The translations under genes were made by a program, and so were the position numbers. DNA of 64,000 nucleotides, taken from Clostridiales bacterium (GTDB lineage: Bacteria > Bacillota > Clostridia > Oscillospirales > CAG-272). The DNA is taken from contig JAAZAV010000061.1 in NCBI GenBank assembly GCA_012514145.1, forward strand, positions 25,009 to 89,008, in the 5' to 3' direction. Each line of letters opens with the position of its first letter. The stretch's first letter is position 1. A model generated the notes under the pieces. It did no database searches and was not told the DNA's origin. It saw only the letters and a list, made by a program, of their open reading frames with translations. Of this stretch, positions 25,996-35,000 are shown piece by piece.

Positions 25996-27495
25996 ATGAG
26001 AATTCGTCTGATAGCAGGAGTCACCGCCCTGATGTTAATCCTTGCTTCCCTGTCTGTGCTGGCATCCTGCAGCCCGGCAGCCGACAACACCCCGGGAGCC
26101 GCCGATACCGCCGCCGCGGCTGCCGCCGAAACCACTGCTGTCGAACCTGCTGAAACAGAACTGCGCGACAATCTCCCCGAGCGGGACTTTAACGGCAAGG
26201 AAATGGTGTTTGCGGTATATCCCGATAACATCGAGGACATTCTGGTTGAAGCCGAGACTGGCGACGTCTGCAACGACGCGGTATTCCGCCGCAATATGCT
26301 GGTTGAGGAGCGTTTTAATGTAAAAATAGTCGCCACCACCCCGTCGGCGAGTATGTACAACTGGTACGACGATATCGTCAAGCTGGTTATGGCGGGAGAC
26401 GACACATTCCATGTGGGCGGTCACTATGCATACATGCTCTACAAGGCGGTGAACAATAGGATCTATCAGGACTGGCATCAGTGCGATTACATCGACTTTG
26501 ACGCAAGCTGGTGGTGCAAGGAAATCAACGACTCGTCAACGATCAACGGCAAGCTCTACGGTATAGTCGGCAATCTGGGCATGTCGCTGCTTCAGTATAC
26601 CGTGGCTTTCTACTACAACGTCCGCATGGCGGAGAATTACGGGCACCTGCCTGCCGATTTCTACGAAATGGTGCGGAGCAGCACCTGGACCTTCGACGTT
26701 TTCTCGAAGATGGTCAGCGAAATGTATATCGACGTGAACGGCGACTCGATACGCAACAATGGCGACATCTTCGGCTGGACGATGATTACCAGCTCGATAT
26801 ACGACATCTGGCAGAATGCCTTCAACCTGCCGTTCACCGGCAGAGACAAGGACGGCAAAATAACTCTCAACTACATGACCGAGAAGCGTCAGGCGGCGCT
26901 TGAGCGGATGGTTGACTTCTACTCAAACAATCCCGGAGTTTTCAAGTATACCGAAAAGCCGATACAGACCGACTGGCTGTGGACAGAGGGAGCATTTTTC
27001 GCGGCAGGGCTGCAGGTATTCAACGCCGGTCCGGTTATGGCGCCCTACAAGATTTTCCGCGAAATGGAGGACCCTTACGGTATTCTGCCGCTTCCGAAGT
27101 GGGATGAGGCTCAGGAAGGTTACTACACCTACCTCAACGACAGACATACCGTGTGGGGCATTCCGATTACCACCACGGAATATGAGTTCATCGGCATCAT
27201 CACCGAGGCTTTGGCCTGCGAATCATTGAAATCGGTTTACCCCGCATTTTTCGATGTTGCTTTGAAATCCAAGTATTCCGAGGACGCCGACACCGCCGAG
27301 ATGATTGACATAGTAATGGCGGGGCGTCAGTTCGATGTGGCGTTCACCTTCGGCGAGACAAACTCGGTGTTCTGCAATCTGCCATACATCTTCCGCGATC
27401 TCTGCAAGGCGAACAGCACGGACCTTGCATCCAAATACGCCTCAATAGAGGATAAAATTCTGGCAAATCTCGAGGGGCTTTACGAATTGTATTAA
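25996..27495 (+). CDS. Extracellular solute-binding lipoprotein (ABC import), paralogue 1
   Basis: A 499-residue binding protein. The signal peptide ends in the lipobox LASC, followed by an Ala/Glu-rich linker. The mature protein begins with LPERDFNGKEMVF, shared in form with the two other binding proteins in this window (LPELDFNG, LPERDFNG). DVNGDSIRNNGDIFGW resembles a Ca-binding DxNxD loop also present in both paralogues. The substrate is probably an oligosaccharide. No permease or ATPase gene is adjacent, so it must use a transporter encoded elsewhere. GGAGG precedes ATG but no promoter fits between it and the upstream terminator. Confidence 0.87.
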   Translation: MRIRLIAGVTALMLILASLSVLASCSPAADNTPGAADTAAAAAAETTAVEPAETELRDNLPERDFNGKEMVFAVYPDNIEDILVEAETGDVCNDAVFRRNMLVEERFNVKIVATTPSASMYNWYDDIVKLVMAGDDTFHVGGHYAYMLYKAVNNRIYQDWHQCDYIDFDASWWCKEINDSSTINGKLYGIVGNLGMSLLQYTVAFYYNVRMAENYGHLPADFYEMVRSSTWTFDVFSKMVSEMYIDVNGDSIRNNGDIFGWTMITSSIYDIWQNAFNLPFTGRDKDGKITLNYMTEKRQAALERMVDFYSNNPGVFKYTEKPIQTDWLWTEGAFFAAGLQVFNAGPVMAPYKIFREMEDPYGILPLPKWDEAQEGYYTYLNDRHTVWGIPITTTEYEFIGIITEALACESLKSVYPAFFDVALKSKYSEDADTAEMIDIVMAGRQFDVAFTFGETNSVFCNLPYIFRDLCKANSTDLASKYASIEDKILANLEGLYELY

Positions 27496-27514
27496 GAAAT
27501 TAAACAAATAAAAC

Positions 27515-27550
27515 TCCCGGCAGGGACGGCGCAAACCGTCCCTGTCGGGA
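27515..27550. terminator. Bidirectional terminator
   Basis: TCCCGGCAGGGACGG pairs with CCGTCCCTGTCGGGA (one G-U) around CGCAAA, between convergent genes. A-rich sequence on the left serves the minus strand. Confidence 0.8.
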
Positions 27551-27566
27551 TTGCTGTCTTTATAGG

Positions 27567-28388
27567 TTACCTCTTTCCCTCAGCCTTTTCGATAGCGGCA
27601 AGGGTGTATTCGGCATTTAACCTCGGCTGTTCGATATCGCGGTCAAACATGCCCACCAGTACGCCGTCGCCGGGCTTCATAGAGGCAAAGGCTTCTTCGA
27701 ACACTTCCTTCACCTGCTGCTGATCGGCGCAGCGCCTGCCGGCTCCGAGGATCTTCAGAGCGATGACCGGCGCGGACAGGGAGCGGATGGTTTTATACAT
27801 GCGCGGAATGTCGCTGTCCTCGAAGCGCTCGCCGTCGGGATTGACATCATGAGAGCGGTCGGGCTGAGTGATATTGTAGAGCGACGCCATGTAGTAATCG
27901 GGCGCCCAGCCTTTCTCCTCGCAGTATTCAAGCACCTCGGGAAAGTGGGCGCAGACCCCGGTAGGCAGGCCGCGGCGGCGCACCGAATCCAGAAGAGCCT
28001 TCAGACGGTCGATACGCCCGGTGAGATAAAGCTCATCGGCAAGCTCGCCGTGAATACAGATGGCTGCGGGATTGTACTTCATCAGCTCGTCAAGTTCCTC
28101 CTCAAAGGTGATCTCGTTCTTGCCGGTCTGGCAGAGGTAGAGCAGTCTGCCGCCTGAAGCACGATAACGTCCGATGATACCCATTGAAGGCTGGGAGCCG
28201 CGGGATTGGACGGCGTTGATACCGGCTTCCTCACAAGCGCGGAGGGTAGCGAAAATCTGCTCCTCGGTGAAGTAATCCTTCATGGCGCTGTCGGTTTCTT
28301 TATCAAGGTGAGATTTGCCGGTAAAAGGGTTGGTTCCGACCACAAGACGGGTAACGTCCAGGTCGCCGATTTTCATTGTAGGCAGCAT
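27567..28388 (-). CDS. TIM-barrel-like protein, distantly aldo/keto-reductase-like
   Basis: A 273-residue cytoplasmic protein. Its N-terminus (MKIGDLDVTRLVVGTNPFTG) resembles aldo/keto reductases, and later strands (GINAVQSRG, VIALKILGAG, GVLVGMF) suggest a TIM barrel. The AKR catalytic Asp-Tyr-Lys-His set is not evident. Function is unknown; sugar-related metabolism is a guess from the neighbourhood. The start is placed at ATG 28388, 8 codons inside the ORF track, because GGGAG lies about 10 bases upstream of it. Confidence 0.6.
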   Translation of the reverse strand: MLPTMKIGDLDVTRLVVGTNPFTGKSHLDKETDSAMKDYFTEEQIFATLRACEEAGINAVQSRGSQPSMGIIGRYRASGGRLLYLCQTGKNEITFEEELDELMKYNPAAICIHGELADELYLTGRIDRLKALLDSVRRRGLPTGVCAHFPEVLEYCEEKGWAPDYYMASLYNITQPDRSHDVNPDGERFEDSDIPRMYKTIRSLSAPVIALKILGAGRRCADQQQVKEVFEEAFASMKPGDGVLVGMFDRDIEQPRLNAEYTLAAIEKAEGKR

Positions 28389-28563
28389 AATGTTAACTCC
28401 CGAAACATTCATATAATGACGGTATTCTACACGATTGCAATGAAAAAATCAATATCTTAGGCGATAATTGTCTGTTAACCGGTGATTTACAGATATGCAA
28501 ATGTTCAGTCCCTCCGGCTTGTCTCAATATTAACACGCACGTAACAACAAAACACAACACATG

Positions 28564-28572
28564 TGATACAAT
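28564..28572 (+). promoter_or_regulatory. Extended -10 promoter of ybaK-uvrA
   Basis: TGATACAAT without a recognisable -35 box, identical over 11 bases (TGATACAATTC) to the element before the RNase J leader. Confidence 0.45.
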
Positions 28573-28620
28573 TCAGAGTTAGCCGAAGGGCATAAAAAGA
28601 GAACCGCGGAGTATATATAC

Positions 28621-29109
28621 ATGGCAAAGAAAGAAGAAAAGACTAATGTAACGCGCATACTGGAGCAGTTAAAAATAAACTGTTCACAGCACGAATACAG
28701 CGTTGAGGACAATCATATCGAGGCGATGAGTGTGGCTGAGAAAATCGGCAGACCGCCCGAAAGCGTATACAAGACACTGGTGACAAAGGGCGCCGGCGGT
28801 CAGTATTTCGTGTTCTGTCTGCCCTCAAACGCCGAACTTGACCTGAAAAAGGCTGCGAGAGCCTGCGGCGAGAAGTCGGTGGCGATGATCCCGGTAGCCG
28901 ACATCAACAAGGTTACAGGCTATATCCGCGGCGGCTGCAGCCCCATCGGCATGAAGAAAAAGTATACAACCGTCATTCACGAGGCGGTGCTGGCGCTGGA
29001 TACCGTGTGTCTGAGCGCCGGACGCGTCGGCAGTCAGGTGGAACTTGCCCCAGCCGACCTGCTTCGAGCCGCGGAGGCATCGACTGCCGATATAATATCA
29101 GCGCCCTAA
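28621..29109 (+). CDS. ybaK: Cys-tRNA(Pro)/aminoacyl-tRNA deacylase, YbaK/EbsC family
   Basis: Removes mischarged cysteine or alanine from tRNA(Pro). The 162-residue protein carries the INS-superfamily features: [10 protein letters not shown] (with the catalytic Lys), [15 protein letters not shown], and [14 protein letters not shown] near residue 100, the GxxSPxG loop of YbaK. uvrA starts 21 bases later, so the two share a transcript. Confidence 0.92.
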   Translation: MAKKEEKTNVTRILEQLKINCSQHEYSVEDNHIEAMSVAEKIGRPPESVYKTLVTKGAGGQYFVFCLPSNAELDLKKAARACGEKSVAMIPVADINKVTGYIRGGCSPIGMKKKYTTVIHEAVLALDTVCLSAGRVGSQVELAPADLLRAAEASTADIISAP

Positions 29110-29130
29110 CAGCATTGAACAGAGGAGAAT

Positions 29131-31959
29131 ATGTCTGCAAAAAGCATTGTAATAAACGGCGCGCGGGTACATAACCTCAAGAATGTATCCCTCGAGATTC
29201 CCCGCGACAAATTTGTGGTTATAACAGGTCTGTCCGGTTCCGGCAAGTCGTCTCTTGCCTTTGACACCCTCTACGCCGAAGGGCACAGACGATTTGTGGA
29301 GTCACTGTCATCATATGCCCGGATGTTCTTGGGACAGCTTGACAAGCCGGAGGTTGACTCCATCGAAGGATTGTCGCCGGCAATTTCCATAGACCAGAAA
29401 ACCACCTCCCGCAATCCCCGCTCCACGGTGGGTACGGTAACCGAGATATACGACTACCTGCGTCTGCTCTATGCCCGGGTAGGTATACCTCACTGCCCCA
29501 TATGCGGCAGGGAGATTCGTCAGCAGTCGGTTGACCAGATCCTCGAGCGGATTTTCGAGCTGCCCGAGGGAACCCGATTCATGGTACTGGCGCCGGTGGT
29601 GCGGGCAAAGAAGGGCAGGCACGAGAAGGTCTTTGACGACGCGCGCCGCTCGGGCTATGTCCGAGTGCGTGTCGACGGCTATATGTACGACCTGTCGGAG
29701 AACCAACAGTTAGATAAGAATAAGAAGCATACCATTGATATCGTCGTCGACCGTCTGGTGATGAAGCCGAACATCCGCACCCGGCTCTCAGACTCGGTGG
29801 AGACGGCGCTTAACCTTGCCGAGGGCATGCTGACCATCGCGGTTATCGAAGGCGAGGAATTGAGCTTTTCACAAAATTACGCCTGCGAGGAGCACGGGAT
29901 ATCCCTCGGCGAGCTGACTCCCCGTATGTTCTCATTCAACAACCCGGCGGGCGCATGCCCCGACTGTGCGGGTCTGGGTGAGCTTAGGGTGGTTTCCCCC
30001 GAGAAGGTAATACCCGATCCGACACGTTCGCTGCGTAATATGGCGATACAGGTCAACGGCTTCAAGAGCGCCGATGAAGAAACCTGGATGGGCCCGCTTT
30101 TCGAGGCGGTGCTGAAGGATTACGGCTGCGATCTTGACACCCCCGTCCGTGACATGCCCGAGGAGGCAAAGAACGCGCTTCTTTACGGCACAGGCGAGAA
30201 AACCTATGAAATCACCCGATACTTTGGCGGCATGGGGCACAACTCGGTGACCAAATATTCGGGCATAATCGATGTTATCCAGCGCCGTTACGAGCAAACA
30301 CAGAACGAATATTACGAAGAGTTTGTGGAGGAAATTCCCTGCCGCACCTGTAAGGGCACACGCCTGCGCCCCGAGGTACTGGCGGTTACCGTCGGAGGGA
30401 TAAATATCCATGAATTCTGTGTTATGTCGGTGGTGGACGCCTTTGATTTCATCGAAAACCTGCAATTTACTCCCACCGAGCTTGCCATTGCCGCCGAGAT
30501 AATCAAGGAAATCAAGGCTCGACTCGGTTTCATGCGCAGTGTTGGGCTTGAATATCTCACCCTTTCGCGAAAAGCCGGCAGCCTCTCGGGCGGCGAAGCG
30601 CAGCGTATACGTCTGGCAACACAGATAGGCTCCTCACTTGTGGGAGTAATGTACATACTCGATGAACCCAGCATAGGTCTGCATCAGCGCGACAACAGCA
30701 AACTTATTGACACACTGAAGCGGCTGCGCGATGCAGGCAATACCGTCATAGTGGTTGAGCACGATGAGGAAACCATGTCTGCCTCCGATTGGATAATCGA
30801 CATAGGTCCGGGCGCCGGCGTGCACGGCGGTCATATAGTAGCCGCGGGCACTCCCGAGCAGATCATGGCATGCCGCGAATCAGTGACCGGTGATTACCTG
30901 TCGGGACGCAAATCAATACTGGTACCTGCCGAGCGCCGTCAGGGCAACGGTCAGTACCTGAAAGTCTATGGTGCAAGAGAGAATAACCTAAAGAATATAG
31001 ATGTGGCATTCACCCTTGGCTGTTTTATATGCGTCACCGGTGTGTCGGGTTCGGGAAAGTCATCGCTGGTCAACGGCATACTCAACGCCGCGCTGGCACG
31101 TCAGCTTAACCGCGCCTACACTTATCCCGGAAAGCACGACCGTATAGAGGGCATGGAGCATCTTGACAAGGTCATTACCATAGACCAAAGCCCCATAGGA
31201 CGCACTCCCCGCTCCAACCCCGCCACATATACCGGGCTGTTCAACGATATTCGTGAGCTCTTCGCAAACACCACTGACGCAAAGGTGCGTGGCTACAGAG
31301 CGAACCGCTTCTCGTTCAATCTGAAGGGCGGTCGCTGCGAGGCGTGTGAAGGCGACGGAGTCAAGCGCATAGAGATGCATTTTCTGCCGGATGTTTACGT
31401 AACCTGCGATGTCTGTCGTGGCAAGCGCTATAACCACGACACCCTTGAGGTAAGATACAAGGGCAAGAACATATTTGACGTGCTGGATATGACCGCCGCA
31501 GAGGCATACGACTTCTTCTCTTCGGTGCCCAGACTGGCGAGACGTCTTAAAACACTGTGTGACGTGGGTCTGGGATATATCAAACTCGGACAGTCGTCAA
31601 CTACACTTTCGGGCGGCGAAGCGCAGCGTGTCAAGCTTGCCACCGAGCTTTCGAAGCGCTCCACCGGGCGTACCGTCTATATACTGGACGAGCCTACCAC
31701 CGGTCTCCATTCCGCCGATGTGGCACAGCTGCTTGATGTGCTCAATAAGCTCACCGACGGCGGCAACACCGTCATCGTTATAGAGCATAACCTGAACATT
31801 ATCAAGACCGCCGACTATATAATCGACCTGGGACCCGAGGGAGGTGACGGCGGCGGGACTGTCGTTGCATGCGGCACTCCCGAGCAGATCGCGCAATGCG
31901 AAGCCTCATACACCGGAATGTATCTGAAAAAGGTACTGCCGCCGTCCAAATCCGAATAA
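29131..31959 (+). CDS. uvrA: Excinuclease ABC subunit A
   Basis: The damage-recognising ATPase of nucleotide excision repair. At 942 residues it has both ABC modules: Walker [15 protein letters not shown] (about residue 31) and [11 protein letters not shown] (about 640), with two SGGEAQRI/V signatures. Zn-finger cysteines are present ([24 protein letters not shown] with [10 protein letters not shown]). Everything needed for function is present. uvrB and uvrC are not in the window. GAGGAG precedes ATG. Confidence 0.97.
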   Translation: MSAKSIVINGARVHNLKNVSLEIPRDKFVVITGLSGSGKSSLAFDTLYAEGHRRFVESLSSYARMFLGQLDKPEVDSIEGLSPAISIDQKTTSRNPRSTVGTVTEIYDYLRLLYARVGIPHCPICGREIRQQSVDQILERIFELPEGTRFMVLAPVVRAKKGRHEKVFDDARRSGYVRVRVDGYMYDLSENQQLDKNKKHTIDIVVDRLVMKPNIRTRLSDSVETALNLAEGMLTIAVIEGEELSFSQNYACEEHGISLGELTPRMFSFNNPAGACPDCAGLGELRVVSPEKVIPDPTRSLRNMAIQVNGFKSADEETWMGPLFEAVLKDYGCDLDTPVRDMPEEAKNALLYGTGEKTYEITRYFGGMGHNSVTKYSGIIDVIQRRYEQTQNEYYEEFVEEIPCRTCKGTRLRPEVLAVTVGGINIHEFCVMSVVDAFDFIENLQFTPTELAIAAEIIKEIKARLGFMRSVGLEYLTLSRKAGSLSGGEAQRIRLATQIGSSLVGVMYILDEPSIGLHQRDNSKLIDTLKRLRDAGNTVIVVEHDEETMSASDWIIDIGPGAGVHGGHIVAAGTPEQIMACRESVTGDYLSGRKSILVPAERRQGNGQYLKVYGARENNLKNIDVAFTLGCFICVTGVSGSGKSSLVNGILNAALARQLNRAYTYPGKHDRIEGMEHLDKVITIDQSPIGRTPRSNPATYTGLFNDIRELFANTTDAKVRGYRANRFSFNLKGGRCEACEGDGVKRIEMHFLPDVYVTCDVCRGKRYNHDTLEVRYKGKNIFDVLDMTAAEAYDFFSSVPRLARRLKTLCDVGLGYIKLGQSSTTLSGGEAQRVKLATELSKRSTGRTVYILDEPTTGLHSADVAQLLDVLNKLTDGGNTVIVIEHNLNIIKTADYIIDLGPEGGDGGGTVVACGTPEQIAQCEASYTGMYLKKVLPPSKSE

Positions 31960-31972
31960 GTCCTGATAAAAG

Positions 31973-32014
31973 ATATCGTCCCCGCTGTCATATTAACGAC
32001 AACGGGGACGATAT
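31973..32014. terminator. Bidirectional terminator between uvrA and the macroglobulin gene
   Basis: ATATCGTCCCCGCTGTC pairs with GACAACGGGGACGATAT with one mismatch, then TTTATTT on the plus side and an A-rich arm serving the minus strand. Confidence 0.85.
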
Positions 32015-32042
32015 TTATTTGTGGAATTTTTTCCTCGACTGC

Positions 32043-35000
32043 TTAATCAAAGGTAACGGTGAGCGAATCGCTGTAAGCCATGGTATTGCCGCTCAGCGCC
32101 ACAGCCGGTTCAACCGTGTAGCTGCCGGGGAAAGCGCCGCGGATGATGTAGCATACCGAGCCGGTGACGGTACGAGTCTGGCGGCCGGAGAGCTTGTCGC
32201 CCACAGGATTGCAGACGGTTATTCGCCCGTTCATCATCTGAGCGCTGTTATACAGCCAGGCGTAAGTGTACCTGGAGTATTCACCTTTGTTCAGACCCAG
32301 GTCGGCGGTGCGCACATAGCGGGCGCCGGATGGGATGCGGTCGTTCAAGTTGAAACAGAGGTAATCGCTGTCAATAACAGCGGTGTAGGAGATTTTGACC
32401 ATCCAGAATCCCCGCTTTTCGTCATACTTCTCAACCGTCTTGGTGAGCTTCAGCGAATCGGAGGCGTCCGCATAATCGGCGGCTTCGGCGTAGCTGCCCT
32501 TGTAGGCAGCGTAAATCAGAAGCTTGTCAGCGCCGGAAGTGAGCTTGAAGCTATTCCAGCCCGCCTTGTCAAGGGTGATGCAGTGTCTGCCCAGAGGAGA
32601 CAGTGTGAAGTCAAGACTCTTGCCGTCGGCGGTGCAGGTGATTTCAAGCTTTTCTGCGGAATCGGCAGGATAGTAGGATGCCGCGAACGCCGCCAGCTGC
32701 AGGGCATAGGTGTCGATCGACGAGGTATGGGTGGTGATATAGCGTGCCATGTCCTTTGCTGTATCGGGCAGCAGACGGGATGCGGCAAGCAGCGCCGTGG
32801 CAGTGAGATCGAGGTTTGATTCCGTGTCGTTCGACTGGTCTGCTTTGAAATACGAGCCGCTTTGCGATTCGGTAAAGTACCTGTCGGCTACGCTGTTGTA
32901 AAGCGGGAGGGCGGACACCCTGTCGCCCATTGCCGCAAAGGCAGCCGCCAGGATCAGCTTGGCTTCATCGGTGAGGTAAGGATTGGAAATGAGCTGACGA
33001 AGCTCGGGCAGCACCGGACGTCCCAGAGCGCTCAGTCCCAGATAGGCAGCGCAGAGTTCGGTGATATCGGAATTGTCGGAGCCGTTTATATATCGGACAA
33101 AAGCCGCGGCAAGGCTGCTCTTGACCTCATCGGTCAGCGAATCGGGGGAGGAATAGGCAATCATTGCCGAGAGGGTTACATTGCCTTCGGAATAGGGCAG
33201 CAGACGGATAAGTCCGTTGTCGGCGATATAGCTGCCTGCAAGTTCGCTTCTGATCTGCTTGAGCGATTCGTCGAAGCCGCGGTTGTCAGCCTCGGCGCTT
33301 AACTTCTCAACCAGCTGCATAGCCGCATAGTTGGCAGCCATCGAATCGGCACGCGAGTTCCCGCCGCCCCTCATGATTGAAGATATGACTTCAACAACCC
33401 CTGCATATTCGGCACTGATAAATGAGAGGGTTACCGGGTACATAACCGGTTTCAGTGTGGACAGATTCCCGGCTTTTACGGTACGGCGGACATCGGTGAT
33501 GAGTCCGCTGTCGGCAACCGTGAATGGCAGTTTCACGGCATCGGAGTATTCGCCGCATACCGCGGTGATCGTTACGGTGTAGTTTCCGTTCTTGAGATTG
33601 TCTCCGATAGTGAAAGCCCTGTATTCGCCGGCAGCGCTCTCAGCGGAAGTCTCGAATACAGTCTTGCTGCCGTCCTCAACCTTTACGGTGTAGCTTACGG
33701 AGCTTCCGGTTTCCAGTTTGCTGCCGTAGACTCTCGCCGAGGCGGTTATGCTGTCGCCGGTGACATATAGTTCGCTGATCTCTGCGTTGACGAAGAAGGG
33801 AAGAGTGCAGATTATACCGCCAACCGCCGCTCCGAGCTTGCGGGAGGATTTAACGCCGATATCGCCCAGACATTCGGCTGCGGCGGTGAGACGCCATTCG
33901 GTTATGTTGTCGGGAGCCTTGAAGGCAAAGCGGGCGGTGCCGGTTTCATCGGTGACTGCGGTTTCAAAGAGTGGATTGTCGAGGAAACTCTCGCGGACGA
34001 CAATTTCGCCGGAACCGCCGCCTCTGCCGCCGGCGACCGGCATTTCAGCGGCGCTATCATATACCATAGCCGATTCAGAGCCCGCCATGCCTCCTGCAAA
34101 AGCCTTTGCACCCATATCCCTGGTCATTGCTGTATTATATTTACCGATACCGCCATTGAATCTTGAGCCGGCAAGCGAAACACGAATGTCACGGGGGTAA
34201 TAGATATATCGGCTGCTCAGATAGTATGAGTCAAGCGGCTCAATGTTCTGTTCACCGAGTGCGAAACATGCCTGGTCAACCATGGAAAGGGTTACAGACG
34301 CGCCGCTCACCGGCTTGCCGTCGATATCGGTGACGGCGGCTTCCACTTTCACTTCGCTGCCCGGACGGTAGGATTCGGCGTCGGGGGTAAGGGAAATATT
34401 CAGAGCAGAGCCTTTTTCGTAGTCATATATCGGCGTATAGTTTAACTGCAGGAAGGATGAGCCGTCCCATACGGTTACAAACACGGTGCAGCCGCCGACG
34501 AGACTGTCGGTATACTCAAAGTCCAGACTGCCGCCGGCGGTCACGCCGTATGAGCGTCTGCCAGACACGTTGTTTATCGTATAGATGGCGGGAGAATCCG
34601 ACGGTTCGCTGCCGTATAAAAGGTTCAGTTTTACAGTCTCGCCGATGAGCCAACGCTCCTTTTCAGCTTTCAGTTCGTAGTATTGGTATTCGCCGTCGCC
34701 GTACATGGGAGGAACATCCTCGCTTGAACCGGCGGTGGCGTATGAATAGTGCTTGTAGCTGCATCCGGCAGCCTCATCATGAAAGACCACTTCATAACGG
34801 TAGTAGCCTTCAAAGCCTTTCTCCGGCACCACATGCTCGAGACGCAGCGTACCGTTGATGTCGGCGGTATAGCTTTCGATCTCCTTCTCATCGACTCTGA
34901 AATCATAGACTTGGCTGGTGGTTTTACTGATGGGGTCATATCTGGTACCCGAAATGGTGCGTACATACTTGTATTCGATGAGCCTTACATCGACTTTGCC

